Shown here: positions 8,187 to 16,747 of the stretch, piece by piece
Layout of the letters: each line of letters opens with the position of its first letter
How positions within the stretch are numbered: position 1 is the first letter of the stretch
Assembly: GCA_903822435.1 (NCBI GenBank)
Contig: CAIJPE010000309.1
Span: forward strand, 1 to 33,131
Source of the DNA: an uncultured beta proteobacterium
Lineage (GTDB): Bacteria; Pseudomonadota; Gammaproteobacteria; Burkholderiales; Burkholderiaceae_C
Direction: 5' to 3'
Length of the DNA: 33,131 bases
Program-made: the position numbers and the translations under genes
Notes under the pieces: generated by a model
Told to the model about the DNA's origin: nothing
The model's input: only the letters and a program-made list of their open reading frames with translations
Databases searched by the model: none

Positions 8187-8942
8187 GTGACATCGCCCCT
8201 GCCGACCTCCGGGCTCCTGCCCGCGCCTGTCTGGCGCCATCCTGAATTTGCCCGAGGGGCCCGCGAGATGCTGGGCACCGCCATCGGCATTGCCGCCTGG
8301 GGCCTGATCACCGGCGTGGCCATGGGCAAGAGCGGCCTGCCGCTGCCCCTGATGGTGCTGATGTCGCTGCTGGTCTTTGCCGGCAGCGCCCAGCTGGCCG
8401 TGCTGCCCCTGCTCAGCCACGGTGCGCCGATCTGGGTGGTGTGGGCCACGGCGATGTGCGTGAACCTGCGCTTCGTCATCTTCAGCGCGCAGTGGCGGCC
8501 TTATTTCATCGTCTACCCGTTGTGGCGCCGGCTGTGGCTGATGTACTTCACGGCCGATCTCAACTACGTGCTGTTCATGCGGCGCTTCCCCGAGCCCCGT
8601 CCGGCGCCGGAGCAACTGCCTTACTTCTGGGGCGGCGTGGCCACCAACTGGCTGGCCTGGCAGGTGCCCTCGTTGCTGGGCCTGTTCCTGGCCGACGCCG
8701 TGCCGGTGCATTGGGGCTTCGGCTTCGCCGGCACCCTGGCCTTGCTCGGTGTGGGCCTGTCGCTGCTGACCGACCGCGCCACGGGCGTGGCCGGGGCGGT
8801 GGCGGCCTGCGCAGCGGTGGCTGCCTTTGCGCTGCCTTTCAAGCTCAACATCGTGGTGGCGATCGCCTCGGCCGTGGCGATGGGCCTGCTCATCGAGCAC
8901 GCGGCGGCGCGGCGCGCGCCTTCGGCCCGGGGCGCGCCGTGA
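8187..8942 (+). CDS. azlC: AzlC family branched-chain amino-acid exporter subunit
   Basis: The product has 251 residues from GTG 8187. In-frame codons upstream would overlap the end of the GIN gene with a low-complexity leader, so I prefer this start. It is an integral membrane protein with several hydrophobic helices and the AzlC hallmarks FAGSAQL (64-70) and NLRFVIFS (93-100). AzlC with AzlD forms a two-subunit exporter of branched-chain amino acids (BrnFE-like) in the inner membrane. The stop codon overlaps the azlD start by one base (TGATG), so the two are translationally coupled. No Lrp-like regulator is adjacent. The exported substrate cannot be told from sequence. Confidence 0.9.
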   Translation: MTSPLPTSGLLPAPVWRHPEFARGAREMLGTAIGIAAWGLITGVAMGKSGLPLPLMVLMSLLVFAGSAQLAVLPLLSHGAPIWVVWATAMCVNLRFVIFSAQWRPYFIVYPLWRRLWLMYFTADLNYVLFMRRFPEPRPAPEQLPYFWGGVATNWLAWQVPSLLGLFLADAVPVHWGFGFAGTLALLGVGLSLLTDRATGVAGAVAACAAVAAFALPFKLNIVVAIASAVAMGLLIEHAAARRAPSARGAP

Positions 8943-9283
8943 TGCAGACCCTCATCGAGCACTGGCACGGCGCGGTGGCCGTGCTGGGCCTGGCCACCCT
9001 GACCGTGCTCACGCGCGGCTTCTTCCTGCTGACCGAGCGCGAGATTCCGCTGCCGGTGTGGCTGCGCGAGGGCTTGCGCTACGCGCCGCTGGCCGCCCTG
9101 GCCGCGGTGGTGGTGCCCGAGATCGTCATGCAGGGCGGGCACGTGATCGGCACCTGGCGCGACGCACGTCTGTTCGCCGCCGCGGCGGGTGCGCTGTACT
9201 TCTGGTGGCGCCGCGGCATCCTGGGCACCATCCTCGTGGGCATGGCCGTGCTGCTGCCGCTCCGGCTGGGGTTGGGCTGGTAG
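8942..9283 (+). CDS. azlD: AzlD family exporter subunit
   Basis: The product has 113 residues with three or four hydrophobic helices and the family-type segments [10 protein letters not shown] (near the N-terminus) and [20 protein letters not shown] (about residues 42-61). It is the small partner of AzlC in the branched-chain amino-acid exporter. The ATG at 8942 overlaps the azlC stop by one base, giving a 1:1 coupled pair. The length is typical of AzlD (about 100-115 residues). Confidence 0.9.
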   Translation: MQTLIEHWHGAVAVLGLATLTVLTRGFFLLTEREIPLPVWLREGLRYAPLAALAAVVVPEIVMQGGHVIGTWRDARLFAAAAGALYFWWRRGILGTILVGMAVLLPLRLGLGW

Positions 9284-9313
9284 GCCGTGTCAGGGGCACG
9301 CCAGGGCGGTCCC

Positions 9314-9319
9314 TAGAAT
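9314..9319 (+). promoter_or_regulatory. Candidate -10 element of pgk
   Basis: TAGAAT (5 of 6 to TATAAT) lies 31 bases before the pgk ATG in the 67-base azlD-pgk gap. No good -35 is visible at 16-18 bases. GGAG (9339-9342) serves as ribosome binding site 8 bases before the ATG. Confidence 0.4.
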
Positions 9320-9350
9320 CCGCGGCAAACCATCGAACGGAGCCGCCACC

Positions 9351-10547
9351 ATGAACGTCCTGCGCTTGTCGGACCTGATCACCCAAGGCCGTGTTGCCGG
9401 GAAGCGGGTGTTCATCCGCGCCGATCTCAACGTGCCGCAGGACGATGCGGGCCGCATCACCGAAGACACCCGCATCCGCGCCAGCGTGCCCTGCATCCGC
9501 ATGGCGCTGGACGCCGGAGCGGCGGTGATGGTCACTTCGCACCTGGGCAGGCCCACCGAGGGCGCATTCAAGCCCGAGGACACGCTGGCCCCGGTGGCCG
9601 CCCGCCTTTCCGAGCTCCTGGGCGCGCCTGTGCCGTTGGTGTCGGACTGGGTCGACGGCGTGACCGTGGCACCGGGCCATGTGGTGCTGCTGGAGAACTG
9701 CCGCCTGAACAAGGGCGAGAAGAAGAATGACGAAGCCCTGTCGCGCAAGATGGCCGCGCTGTGCGACATCTTCGTGCACGACGCCTTCGGCACGGCTCAC
9801 CGCGCCGAGGCCAGCACCTACGGCATCGCGCAGTACGCGCCCATCGCCTGCGCCGGCCCCTTGCTGGCCGCCGAGATCGACGCCGTCACCAAGGCCCTGG
9901 CCCACCCGAAGCGGCCGCTGGTGGCCATCGTGGCCGGCAGCAAGGTCAGCACCAAGCTGACCATCCTGCAAAGCCTGGCCGGCAAGGTCGACGGCCTGAT
10001 CGTGGGCGGCGGCATTGCCAACACCTTCATGCTGGCCATGGGGCTGCCCATCGGCAAGAGCCTGGCCGAGCCGGGCCTGTTGGGCGAGGCCAAGGCCGTG
10101 ATCGAGGCGATGAAGGCGCGCGGCGCGGCCGTGCCCATTCCCACCGACGTGGTGGTGGCCACCGAGTTCAAGGCCGACGCGAAGGCCACTGTCAAGGCGG
10201 TGGCCGATGTCGGCCCGGACGACATGATCCTCGACATCGGCCCGCAGACCGCGGCCGTGCTCGCCGCGCAGTTGGCCATGGCCGGCACCATCGTCTGGAA
10301 CGGCCCCGTGGGCGTGTTCGAGTTCGATGCCTTCGCGCACGGAACAGAAGCCATCGCCCGCGCCATCGCCGCCAGCCCGGCCTTCAGCATCGCCGGTGGC
10401 GGCGACACGCTGGCGGCCATCGCCAAATACGGCATCGAAAAGGACATCGACTACATCAGCACCGGCGGTGGCGCCTTCCTGGAGGTGCTGGAGGGCAAGA
10501 CCCTGCCGGCCTTCGAGATCCTGTCCCGCCGCGCCGCGCAAAGCTGA
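9351..10547 (+). CDS. pgk: Phosphoglycerate kinase
   Basis: This enzyme interconverts 1,3-bisphosphoglycerate + ADP and 3-phosphoglycerate + ATP, in the cytoplasm. The product has 398 residues, the usual length. The substrate-binding N-terminal domain has [12 protein letters not shown] (21-32), SHLGRPTEG (about 63-71) and [14 protein letters not shown] (about 143-156). The C-terminal nucleotide domain has GPVGVFEF and the GGGDT loop close to the end. The start is ATG with GGAG 8 bases upstream. It opens a plus-strand block with maeB, pyk and fba; in related genomes pgk, pyk and fba are often contiguous. Confidence 0.97.
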   Translation: MNVLRLSDLITQGRVAGKRVFIRADLNVPQDDAGRITEDTRIRASVPCIRMALDAGAAVMVTSHLGRPTEGAFKPEDTLAPVAARLSELLGAPVPLVSDWVDGVTVAPGHVVLLENCRLNKGEKKNDEALSRKMAALCDIFVHDAFGTAHRAEASTYGIAQYAPIACAGPLLAAEIDAVTKALAHPKRPLVAIVAGSKVSTKLTILQSLAGKVDGLIVGGGIANTFMLAMGLPIGKSLAEPGLLGEAKAVIEAMKARGAAVPIPTDVVVATEFKADAKATVKAVADVGPDDMILDIGPQTAAVLAAQLAMAGTIVWNGPVGVFEFDAFAHGTEAIARAIAASPAFSIAGGGDTLAAIAKYGIEKDIDYISTGGGAFLEVLEGKTLPAFEILSRRAAQS

Positions 10548-10626
10548 TCTGCCTTCGGCGTGCGCAATCGCCCGGCGGCGGCCGCGGCGATCCGCGGTAC
10601 GCTTGTCACGGTTCGACTACAAATCC

Positions 10627-10630
10627 GGAG
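10627..10630 (+). promoter_or_regulatory. Ribosome binding site deciding the maeB GTG start
   Basis: GGAG lies 6 bases before GTG 10637. TACAAA (10618-10623) just upstream resembles a -10, which would leave almost no leader. The rest of the 89-base gap shows only GC-rich hairpin-like sequence. Confidence 0.5.
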
Positions 10631-10636
10631 ACAGCC

Positions 10637-12973
10637 GTGGCCCAGAGACTTTCAGACGCCGAAAGCGCGCTGCGCGACGCCGCGCTCGAATACCACCGCG
10701 CCCCCACGCGCGGCAAGATTTCGGTCACGCCGACCAAGCCGCTATCCAACCAGCGCGACCTCTCGCTGGCCTATTCGCCCGGCGTGGCCTATGCCTGCCT
10801 GGCCATCCAGGAAGACCCCACGCTGGCGGCGCAATACACCAGCCGCGGCAACCTGGTCGGGGTCGTGACCAACGGCACGGCGGTGCTGGGCCTGGGCGAC
10901 ATCGGTCCGCTGGCCGGCAAGCCGGTGATGGAAGGCAAGGGCTGCCTCTTCAAGAAGTTCGCCGGCATCGACGTCTTCGACATCGAGCTCGCCGAGCGAG
11001 ACCCCGACAAGCTCATCGAGATCATCGCCGCCCTGGAGCCCACGCTGGGCGGCGTCAACCTCGAGGACATCAAGGCGCCCGAGTGCTTCTACATCGAGAA
11101 GAAGCTGCGCGAGCGCATGAACATCCCCGTCTTCCACGATGACCAGCACGGCACGGCCATCATCTCGTCGGCCGCGCTGCTCAACGGCCTCGAACTGGTG
11201 GGCAAGCAGATCGGCGATGTGAAGCTGGCGGTCTCGGGTGCGGGTGCGGCGGCGATCGCCTGCCTGGACGTGATGGTGGGCCTGGGCGTGCGGCGCGAAA
11301 ACATCTTCGTCTGCGACAGCAAGGGCGTCATCCGCGAAGGTCGCGAGGACTTCAACAGCGGCAAGCTCGACGAGAGCAAGCTGCGCTACTGCCAGCGCAC
11401 CGAGGCGCGCACGCTGGCCGACGTGGTCAAGGGGGCCGACGTCTTCCTGGGCTGCTCGGCCGCGGGCGTGCTCAGCGTGGAAATGGTGGTCTCGATGGGG
11501 CCCAAGCCCATCATCCTGGCGCTGGCCAACCCCGAGCCCGAGATCCGGCCCGAACTGGCCAAGGCTGCGCGGCCCGACTGCATCATCGCCACCGGCCGCA
11601 GCGACTACCCCAACCAGGTCAACAACGTCCTGTGCTTCCCGTACATCTTCCGCGGCGCGCTGGACTGCGGCGCCACCAAGATCACCGAAGCCATGAAGCT
11701 GGCCTGCGTGCGCGAGATCGCCGCGCTGGCCAAGGCGGAGGCCAGCGATGAAGTGGCCGCCGCGTACCAGGGCAAGGAACTCACCTTCGGCCCCGAGTAC
11801 ATCATCCCCACGCCCTTCGACGTGCGGCTGATCCTGCGCATCGCGCCGGCCGTGGCCAAGGCGGCGGCCGAGTCGGGCGTGGCCACGCGGCCGATTGCCG
11901 ACCTCGAGGCCTACCGCCAGTCGCTCTCGCGCTTCGTCTACCAGACAGGCCTGTTCATGCGCCCGGTCTTTGCCGCGGCCCGCTCGGCCTTCGACACCGA
12001 GCCTGCGCGCGTGGTGTATGCCGAAGGCGAGGACGAGCGCGTGCTGCGCGCGGTGCAGGTGGTGCTGGACGAGCGCCTGGCGCGGCCCATCCTGGTGGGC
12101 CGCCCGGAGGTGGTGAAGATGCGCATCGAGCGCGCTGGCTTGCGCCTGGAAGTGGGCCGCGATTTCGACATCGTCGACCCCGAAAACGACCCCCGCTTCC
12201 GCAGCTACTGGGAGCTCTACCGCAGCCTGATGGCCCGCCAGGGCGTGACGCCCGATTCGGCCAAGTCGGCCGTGCGGCGATCCAATACGCTGATCGCCAG
12301 CCTGATGCTGCGCCGGGGCGAGGCCGATGCCATGATCTGCGGCCTGGTCGGCCGCTACGACGGCCACCTCGAGCACGTGCGCGACGTCATCGGCGGCAAG
12401 CCGGGCGCGCGCACGCTGGCGGCGATGAACGCGCTCATGCTCGAGAAGCACACCCTGTTCATCACCGACACCTTCGTCAACGAGGAGCCGAGCGCCGAAG
12501 AGCTGGCCGACATCGCGCTCATGGCTGCGGCCGAGGTCAGGCGTTTCGGTGTGCCGCCCAAGGTTGCGTTCCTGTCGCATTCGATCTTCGGCTCGTCCGC
12601 GCGGCCATCGGCCCAGCGCATGCGGGCGGCCCACGCGCTGTTCCGCGCCCACGCCCCCGACATCGAGAGCGATGGCGAACTGCAGGGCGATGCGGCCCTG
12701 TCCGAGACCGTCCGCCGTGGCTACCTGCCCGAGACCACGCTCAGCGGCTCGGCCAACCTGCTGGTGCTGCCCAACCTGGACGCCGCCAACATCCTCTTCA
12801 ACGTGCTGAAGATGACCGGCAGCCAGGGTGTGACGGTCGGCCCCATCCTGCTGGGCGCGGCGCGGCCGGTCCACATCCTGACGCCGTCGTCCACCGTGCG
12901 GCGCATCGTCAACATGACGGCGCTGGCGGTGGCAGACGCCGCCGAGTCGCGGCCCGGCGCGGCGGCCGGCTGA
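10637..12973 (+). CDS. maeB: NADP-dependent malic enzyme, MaeB type with PTA-like domain
   Basis: The product has 778 residues; E. coli MaeB has about 759. It should decarboxylate malate to pyruvate with reduction of NADP. The malic-enzyme part (about 1-430) has [13 protein letters not shown] (78-90), EDIKAPECF (143-151), FHDDQHGTA (166-174) and a Rossmann GAGAAAIAC (201-209). The remainder (about 445-765) is the phosphotransacetylase-like domain seen in MaeB proteins, which is regulatory (acetyl-CoA response) rather than catalytic in studied members. The start is GTG 10637, supported by a well-placed GGAG. It sits between pgk and the HD-NTF2 gene in the same direction and connects the C4 pool to the product of the neighbouring pyruvate kinase. 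Confidence 0.95.
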   Translation: MAQRLSDAESALRDAALEYHRAPTRGKISVTPTKPLSNQRDLSLAYSPGVAYACLAIQEDPTLAAQYTSRGNLVGVVTNGTAVLGLGDIGPLAGKPVMEGKGCLFKKFAGIDVFDIELAERDPDKLIEIIAALEPTLGGVNLEDIKAPECFYIEKKLRERMNIPVFHDDQHGTAIISSAALLNGLELVGKQIGDVKLAVSGAGAAAIACLDVMVGLGVRRENIFVCDSKGVIREGREDFNSGKLDESKLRYCQRTEARTLADVVKGADVFLGCSAAGVLSVEMVVSMGPKPIILALANPEPEIRPELAKAARPDCIIATGRSDYPNQVNNVLCFPYIFRGALDCGATKITEAMKLACVREIAALAKAEASDEVAAAYQGKELTFGPEYIIPTPFDVRLILRIAPAVAKAAAESGVATRPIADLEAYRQSLSRFVYQTGLFMRPVFAAARSAFDTEPARVVYAEGEDERVLRAVQVVLDERLARPILVGRPEVVKMRIERAGLRLEVGRDFDIVDPENDPRFRSYWELYRSLMARQGVTPDSAKSAVRRSNTLIASLMLRRGEADAMICGLVGRYDGHLEHVRDVIGGKPGARTLAAMNALMLEKHTLFITDTFVNEEPSAEELADIALMAAAEVRRFGVPPKVAFLSHSIFGSSARPSAQRMRAAHALFRAHAPDIESDGELQGDAALSETVRRGYLPETTLSGSANLLVLPNLDAANILFNVLKMTGSQGVTVGPILLGAARPVHILTPSSTVRRIVNMTALAVADAAESRPGAAAG

Positions 12974-12991
12974 TAGGGCCGGGCCCGATCC

Positions 12992-13918
12992 ATGGAAGAC
13001 CTGGCCGGCCGCATCGCCTTCATCCAGCAAGCCGAGGCGCTGAAGACGGTGCTGCGCAGTGCGCACACCTCCACCGGACGTCGCGAAAGCACGGCCGAGC
13101 ACACCTGGCGCCTGTGCCTCATGGCGATGGTCTTCGCCGATGGCCTGGGCCCCGTGGACCTGGCCCATGTGCTGCAGCTTTGCGTGGTGCACGACCTGGG
13201 CGAGGCCGTTCATGGCGACATCCCGGCCACGGTGCAGCATGCCGTGGCCGACAAGTCCGAGCGCGAGCGGCGCGACTTGCTGCAGCTGATGCAGCCCCTG
13301 CCGCAGGCCCTGCAGGCCCGCGTTCTCGCACTGTGGGAAGACTACGAGTTCGGCCGCTCTCGCGAGGCGCGGCTGGTCAAGGCCCTGGACAAGCTGGAGA
13401 CCTTGATCCAGCACAACCAGGGTGCCAACCCCGCGGGGTTCGACTACGCCTTCAACCTGGACTATGGCCGCAAGCACACCGCGGCCGAACCGCTGATGGC
13501 CGCCATCCGCGAGCTGGTGGATGCCCAGACCCGGCAACGGGCCGCCGAGCAGGCGGCCGCGCCTGCAGCGGCTGTGGAACCGGACGTGGTCGCGCCTGTC
13601 CAGCGGCAGCTCGAGGCCTACAACGCCCGCGACCTCACCGCCTTCATGTCGGCCTATGCGGCCGATGTGAAGATCTACCGCCCGCCGGAGCCCGAGCCCG
13701 TGCTGGCGGGCCGCGAAGCCATGGCCGCACACTATGCGGCGCACCGCTTCAACCGGCCCGGCCTGCATGCCGAGATCCTGGGCCGCATGGTGATCGGCAA
13801 CAAGGTCATCGACCACGAGCGGATCACCGGCATCGGGCCGGTGCCCGTTCAGGCCGTGGCCGTGTACCAGGTGCACGAGGGCCGCATCCACACGGTCTGG
13901 TTCCATGACGCCGCCTGA
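12992..13918 (+). CDS. HD-domain hydrolase fused to an NTF2/SnoaL-like domain
   Basis: The product has 308 residues in two parts. Residues 1-178 resemble the HDDC2/YfbR group of metal-dependent phosphohydrolases (5'-deoxynucleotidase-like): ESTAEHTWRLCLMAM with His37, VVHDLGEAVHGDIPAT with His67-Asp68, and KALDKLETLIQHN with Asp133. That is a complete H...HD...D metal set. An alanine-rich linker (about 180-197) leads to residues 198-308, an NTF2-like domain (QRQLEAYNARDLTAFMSAYA, then AVAVYQVHEGRIHTVWFHD) of the kind usually encoded as a separate protein of about 110 residues. The substrate of neither half can be named. It begins 18 bases after maeB and probably shares its transcript. A frameshift artefact is unlikely because one frame runs through both domains. 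Confidence 0.85.
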   Translation: MEDLAGRIAFIQQAEALKTVLRSAHTSTGRRESTAEHTWRLCLMAMVFADGLGPVDLAHVLQLCVVHDLGEAVHGDIPATVQHAVADKSERERRDLLQLMQPLPQALQARVLALWEDYEFGRSREARLVKALDKLETLIQHNQGANPAGFDYAFNLDYGRKHTAAEPLMAAIRELVDAQTRQRAAEQAAAPAAAVEPDVVAPVQRQLEAYNARDLTAFMSAYAADVKIYRPPEPEPVLAGREAMAAHYAAHRFNRPGLHAEILGRMVIGNKVIDHERITGIGPVPVQAVAVYQVHEGRIHTVWFHDAA

Positions 13919-13990
13919 TCGCCGACCCGGCGCGTCCCCGCGCGCGACAGGCCCGTAACCGCGCTGAAATCGATCACGCCGGGTGCCGCC

Positions 13991-13996
13991 CATAAT
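13991..13996 (+). promoter_or_regulatory. Candidate -10 element of pyk
   Basis: CATAAT (5 of 6) stands 32 bases before the pyk ATG in a 110-base gap. A -35 at proper spacing is not convincing. Its distance from the start codon matches that of the pgk and rubredoxin elements. Confidence 0.35.
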
Positions 13997-14028
13997 CGGA
14001 GCGCACTCCCGCATACCGAAGGCCGCCC

Positions 14029-15459
14029 ATGTCCCGAGCCACCAAGATCGTCGCCACCCTCGGCCCTGCCAGCAGCGACCCCGCCGTGCTCGAACGGTTG
14101 TTGCGAGCGGGCGTGGACGTGGTGCGGCTGAACTTCAGCCATGGCAAGGCGCAGGACCACATCGACCGCGCCACCCTCGTGCGCGAGCTGGCCCGCAAGG
14201 TGGGCAAGCCCGTGGCCTTGATGGCCGATCTGCAGGGCCCCAAGATCCGCGTCGGCCGGTTCGTCGAAGGCAAGGTGATGCTGGAGCCCGGCGCGCCCTT
14301 CGTGCTGGACGCGCAGCGCACCGAGCCCGGCGACATCCACATCGTCGGCCTGGACTACAAGGAGCTGCCGCGGGACGTCCGCCCGGGCGACACACTGCTG
14401 CTTAACGACGGGCTGATCAAGCTCACGGTCGAGCAGGTGCTGGGCGAGCAGGTGCACACGCGCGTGGTGCTGGGCGGTGAGCTGTCCAACAACAAGGGCA
14501 TCAACAAGGCGGGCGGGGGCCTCACGGCACCGGCACTGACCGCCAAGGACATGGAGGACATCAAGACCGCGGTGTCCTTCCAGTGCGAATACCTGGCCGT
14601 GAGCTTCCCCAAGAACGCCACCGACATGGAGATGGCCCGGCAGCTGGCCTACGTGGCCGGCGAAGCCACGCGCCACAAGCCGGCCATGATCGCCAAGATC
14701 GAGCGCAGCGAGGCCATCCCGCAGCTCGAAGCCATCCTGCGGGCCAGCGACGGCATCATGGTGGCCCGCGGCGACCTGGCCGTGGAGGTGGGCAATGCCG
14801 CCGTGCCTGCGCTGCAGAAGAAAATGATCCGCATGGCGCGCGAGATGGACAAGGTCGTCATCACCGCCACGCAGATGATGGAAAGCATGATCCTCGCCCC
14901 CGTGCCCACGCGGGCCGAGGTGAGCGATGTCGCCAACGCGGTGCTGGATGGCACCGATGCCGTCATGCTCAGCGCCGAGACCGCTGCCGGCAAGTACCCC
15001 GTGGAGACGGTGGAGCAGATGGCCCAGATCGCCTGGGAGGCCGAGCGCACCGAAGAGACCCACCTCGACGCCGACCTCAAGAACAAGCGCTTCGGCCGGA
15101 TTGACCAGAGCATCGCCATGGGCGCGCTGTTCACGGCCTTCCACCTGGGCTGCAAGGCCATCATCGCGCTGACCGAATCCGGCTCCACGGCGCTGTGGAT
15201 GAGCCGCCACAACATCAAGGTGCCGATCTACGGCCTGACCTCGCAGGTGGCCTCCGAGCGCCGCATGACGCTGTACCGCAACGTGCGGCCGCTGCTGATG
15301 CCCCGTTTCGCCGACCGCGATGCCGCACTGGCCAATGCCGAACTGCTGTTGGTGGAGCTTGGTGTGCTCAAGCCGGGCGACACCTACGCCATCACCTGCG
15401 GCGAGCCCATGGGCTACCCGGGCGGCACCAACATGCTCAAGGTCTGCCAGGTGCGCTGA
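14029..15459 (+). CDS. pyk: Pyruvate kinase
   Basis: This enzyme converts phosphoenolpyruvate + ADP to pyruvate + ATP. The product has 476 residues, normal for bacterial enzymes. Key segments are TKIVATLGPAS (5-15), RLNFSHG (33-39), IAKIERSEAI (221-230, with catalytic Lys223), MVARGDLAVE (244-253) and ITATQMMESM (278-287). The barrel, B domain and C-terminal allosteric domain are all present. It starts at ATG 14029. It converges on the STAS-like gene with only 3 bases between stop codons. Whether it is PykA or PykF type cannot be settled by eye. Confidence 0.96.
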   Translation: MSRATKIVATLGPASSDPAVLERLLRAGVDVVRLNFSHGKAQDHIDRATLVRELARKVGKPVALMADLQGPKIRVGRFVEGKVMLEPGAPFVLDAQRTEPGDIHIVGLDYKELPRDVRPGDTLLLNDGLIKLTVEQVLGEQVHTRVVLGGELSNNKGINKAGGGLTAPALTAKDMEDIKTAVSFQCEYLAVSFPKNATDMEMARQLAYVAGEATRHKPAMIAKIERSEAIPQLEAILRASDGIMVARGDLAVEVGNAAVPALQKKMIRMAREMDKVVITATQMMESMILAPVPTRAEVSDVANAVLDGTDAVMLSAETAAGKYPVETVEQMAQIAWEAERTEETHLDADLKNKRFGRIDQSIAMGALFTAFHLGCKAIIALTESGSTALWMSRHNIKVPIYGLTSQVASERRMTLYRNVRPLLMPRFADRDAALANAELLLVELGVLKPGDTYAITCGEPMGYPGGTNMLKVCQVR

Positions 15460-15462
15460 GGC

Positions 15463-16497
15463 TCAGGCCACGGCCTGAATGCTGGCCACCATCGCCGCCA
15501 CGGCCGGGTTCATGCCCACCGGCACCAGTTCCAGCGCCGGGTGGTCGCGCCGGAACACGCGGAACAGCTCATCGGCAAAGCCGTGGCCGATCTCGCGGAT
15601 GCCGTCGAAATCGATTTCTGCCCGGCGGAACTCGGGCAGCCTCGCAGCCACCCGCTTGGCGTCGGCGCGGCTGGCCAGCGCCACATTGCCGCTGCCGATC
15701 AGGTGCAGCGGCACGCGGGTGCGATCGAAGCCGTAGCCGGCCTCGTCGCGGCTGTGGGCGCGCAGGACGGCGTCCAGCGTGCGTGGGGTGTCCAGCTGGA
15801 TGCCCAGGTAGATCGAGCTGCCGGTGCGCGACACCGGCCGGCCCGCCCGCCACGCCCGGCTCTCCCAGCTGCGGCACTGGAACGAGGCGGCGTTGGCATG
15901 GATGTCGAACACGTCGGCCAGCCGCGAGGTGAAGAACAGGCCGTGGCCGCTGTGGCGGTCGGGCAGGCTGGTGAGCTTGCCCTTGCTGAGCTCGAGCATC
16001 GCCACGGTCGGCTCGTCGATGCCGAAGCTCTGCGCGATGCGGTCGAAGACGCCGCAGCCGTCGTCCGAGACCAGCAGCTGCAACTGCAGCGGGGTCTGGC
16101 GCATCGACACGGTCACGGCGGTGCCGCCGCTGTGGTCCACCGCGTTGTTCAGCAGCTCGGTATAGGCGTGCTGGGCCATGCGGCGGACTTCGGCGGGCAG
16201 GTCGAAGAAGGGCGCGAAGTCGCGCCGCCAGGGCAGGTCTTCCTGCAGGCCTTCCAGGGCATAGCGCTGCACCACCTGGCGCAGCGGGCCGGGGCGGTGC
16301 AGGCGGCGGCGCGGCGTGCCTTCGCTCACCAGCCACTGCATGGCTTCGAGCTTCTTGAGCAGGGTGCCCGCGCGGCGCCGGCTGACCGACAGGCGCTGCA
16401 TCAGGTGCGCGGGCAGCCCGCCGCCGGGCGGCCCGCCCTGTTGCACGGCGGCGGCCGTGATCCACTGGGTCAGGGGTGCAAGGTCGATGCGTGCCAT
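15463..16497 (-). CDS. HTH - HATPase - STAS-like (DUF4325) predicted regulator
   Basis: The product has 344 residues and three regions. Residues 30-68 look like a winged helix. Residues 100-235 are a GHKL/anti-sigma-type ATPase: N box TELLNNAVDHS (113-123), G1 box SDDGCG (144-149) and G2 region RHSGHGLFFTSRLAD (181-195). Residues 258-344 fit the STAS-like DUF4325 family, with ASRADAKRVAARL and IDFDGIREIGHGFADELFRVF. It has no sensor or transmembrane segment and no His-kinase dimerisation domain, so it more resembles a partner-switching ATPase than a classical histidine kinase. ATG 16497 is preceded by GAGGAG 10 bases upstream. It is convergent with pyk and divergent from fba. Targets and ligand are unknown. 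Confidence 0.82.
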   Translation of the reverse strand: MARIDLAPLTQWITAAAVQQGGPPGGGLPAHLMQRLSVSRRRAGTLLKKLEAMQWLVSEGTPRRRLHRPGPLRQVVQRYALEGLQEDLPWRRDFAPFFDLPAEVRRMAQHAYTELLNNAVDHSGGTAVTVSMRQTPLQLQLLVSDDGCGVFDRIAQSFGIDEPTVAMLELSKGKLTSLPDRHSGHGLFFTSRLADVFDIHANAASFQCRSWESRAWRAGRPVSRTGSSIYLGIQLDTPRTLDAVLRAHSRDEAGYGFDRTRVPLHLIGSGNVALASRADAKRVAARLPEFRRAEIDFDGIREIGHGFADELFRVFRRDHPALELVPVGMNPAVAAMVASIQAVA

Positions 16498-16747
16498 GAA
16501 ATGCAGACTCCTCGGCCGAATGGGGGAACGCCGTCGTCGCAGCCAGTGTCGGCGGGTAACGGTTCGTGTTGAGCCGGAATAGCAGCGCCTTTCACCCTCA
16601 ATTCGGGGCCCTCGCGCCACCCCGGAAAGCGCGCACACCGTCAGGACGCACCCGTAAAATGCGGCGGAGTTTCAGAGCGGTTACATCACCCGGGCCTGCC
16701 CGCCGCGGGGGGCCGCCACGCACCGACATCAACACCCGGAGATCCTC
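16498..16747. promoter_or_regulatory. Divergent regulator/fba intergenic region with candidate fba promoter
   Basis: These 250 bases have no gene. TAAAAT (16655-16660, 5 of 6) is the best -10 for fba; a -35 is poor (CGCACA at 17 bases). That would give an 80-base leader. GGAGA (16738-16742) is the fba ribosome site. On the minus strand GAGGAG (16513-16508) serves the regulator gene. A 16-base stretch at 16514-16529 matches one upstream of accB at 15 of 16 positions. Confidence 0.45.

Noticed and set aside
10742..14014. A minus-strand open frame of more than 1000 codons antisense to maeB and the HD-NTF2 gene
   Set aside because: It is rich in His, Gln, Gly and Arg, has no recognisable motif, and lies opposite genes with clear family signatures. 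Long antisense frames are expected in high-GC DNA with strong third-position bias.
15463..15478. TCAGGC-CACG-GCCTGA hairpin as a pyk terminator
   Set aside because: The stem is only 6 bp, no T tract follows, and it lies inside the last codons of the convergent regulator gene. It may be coincidence.
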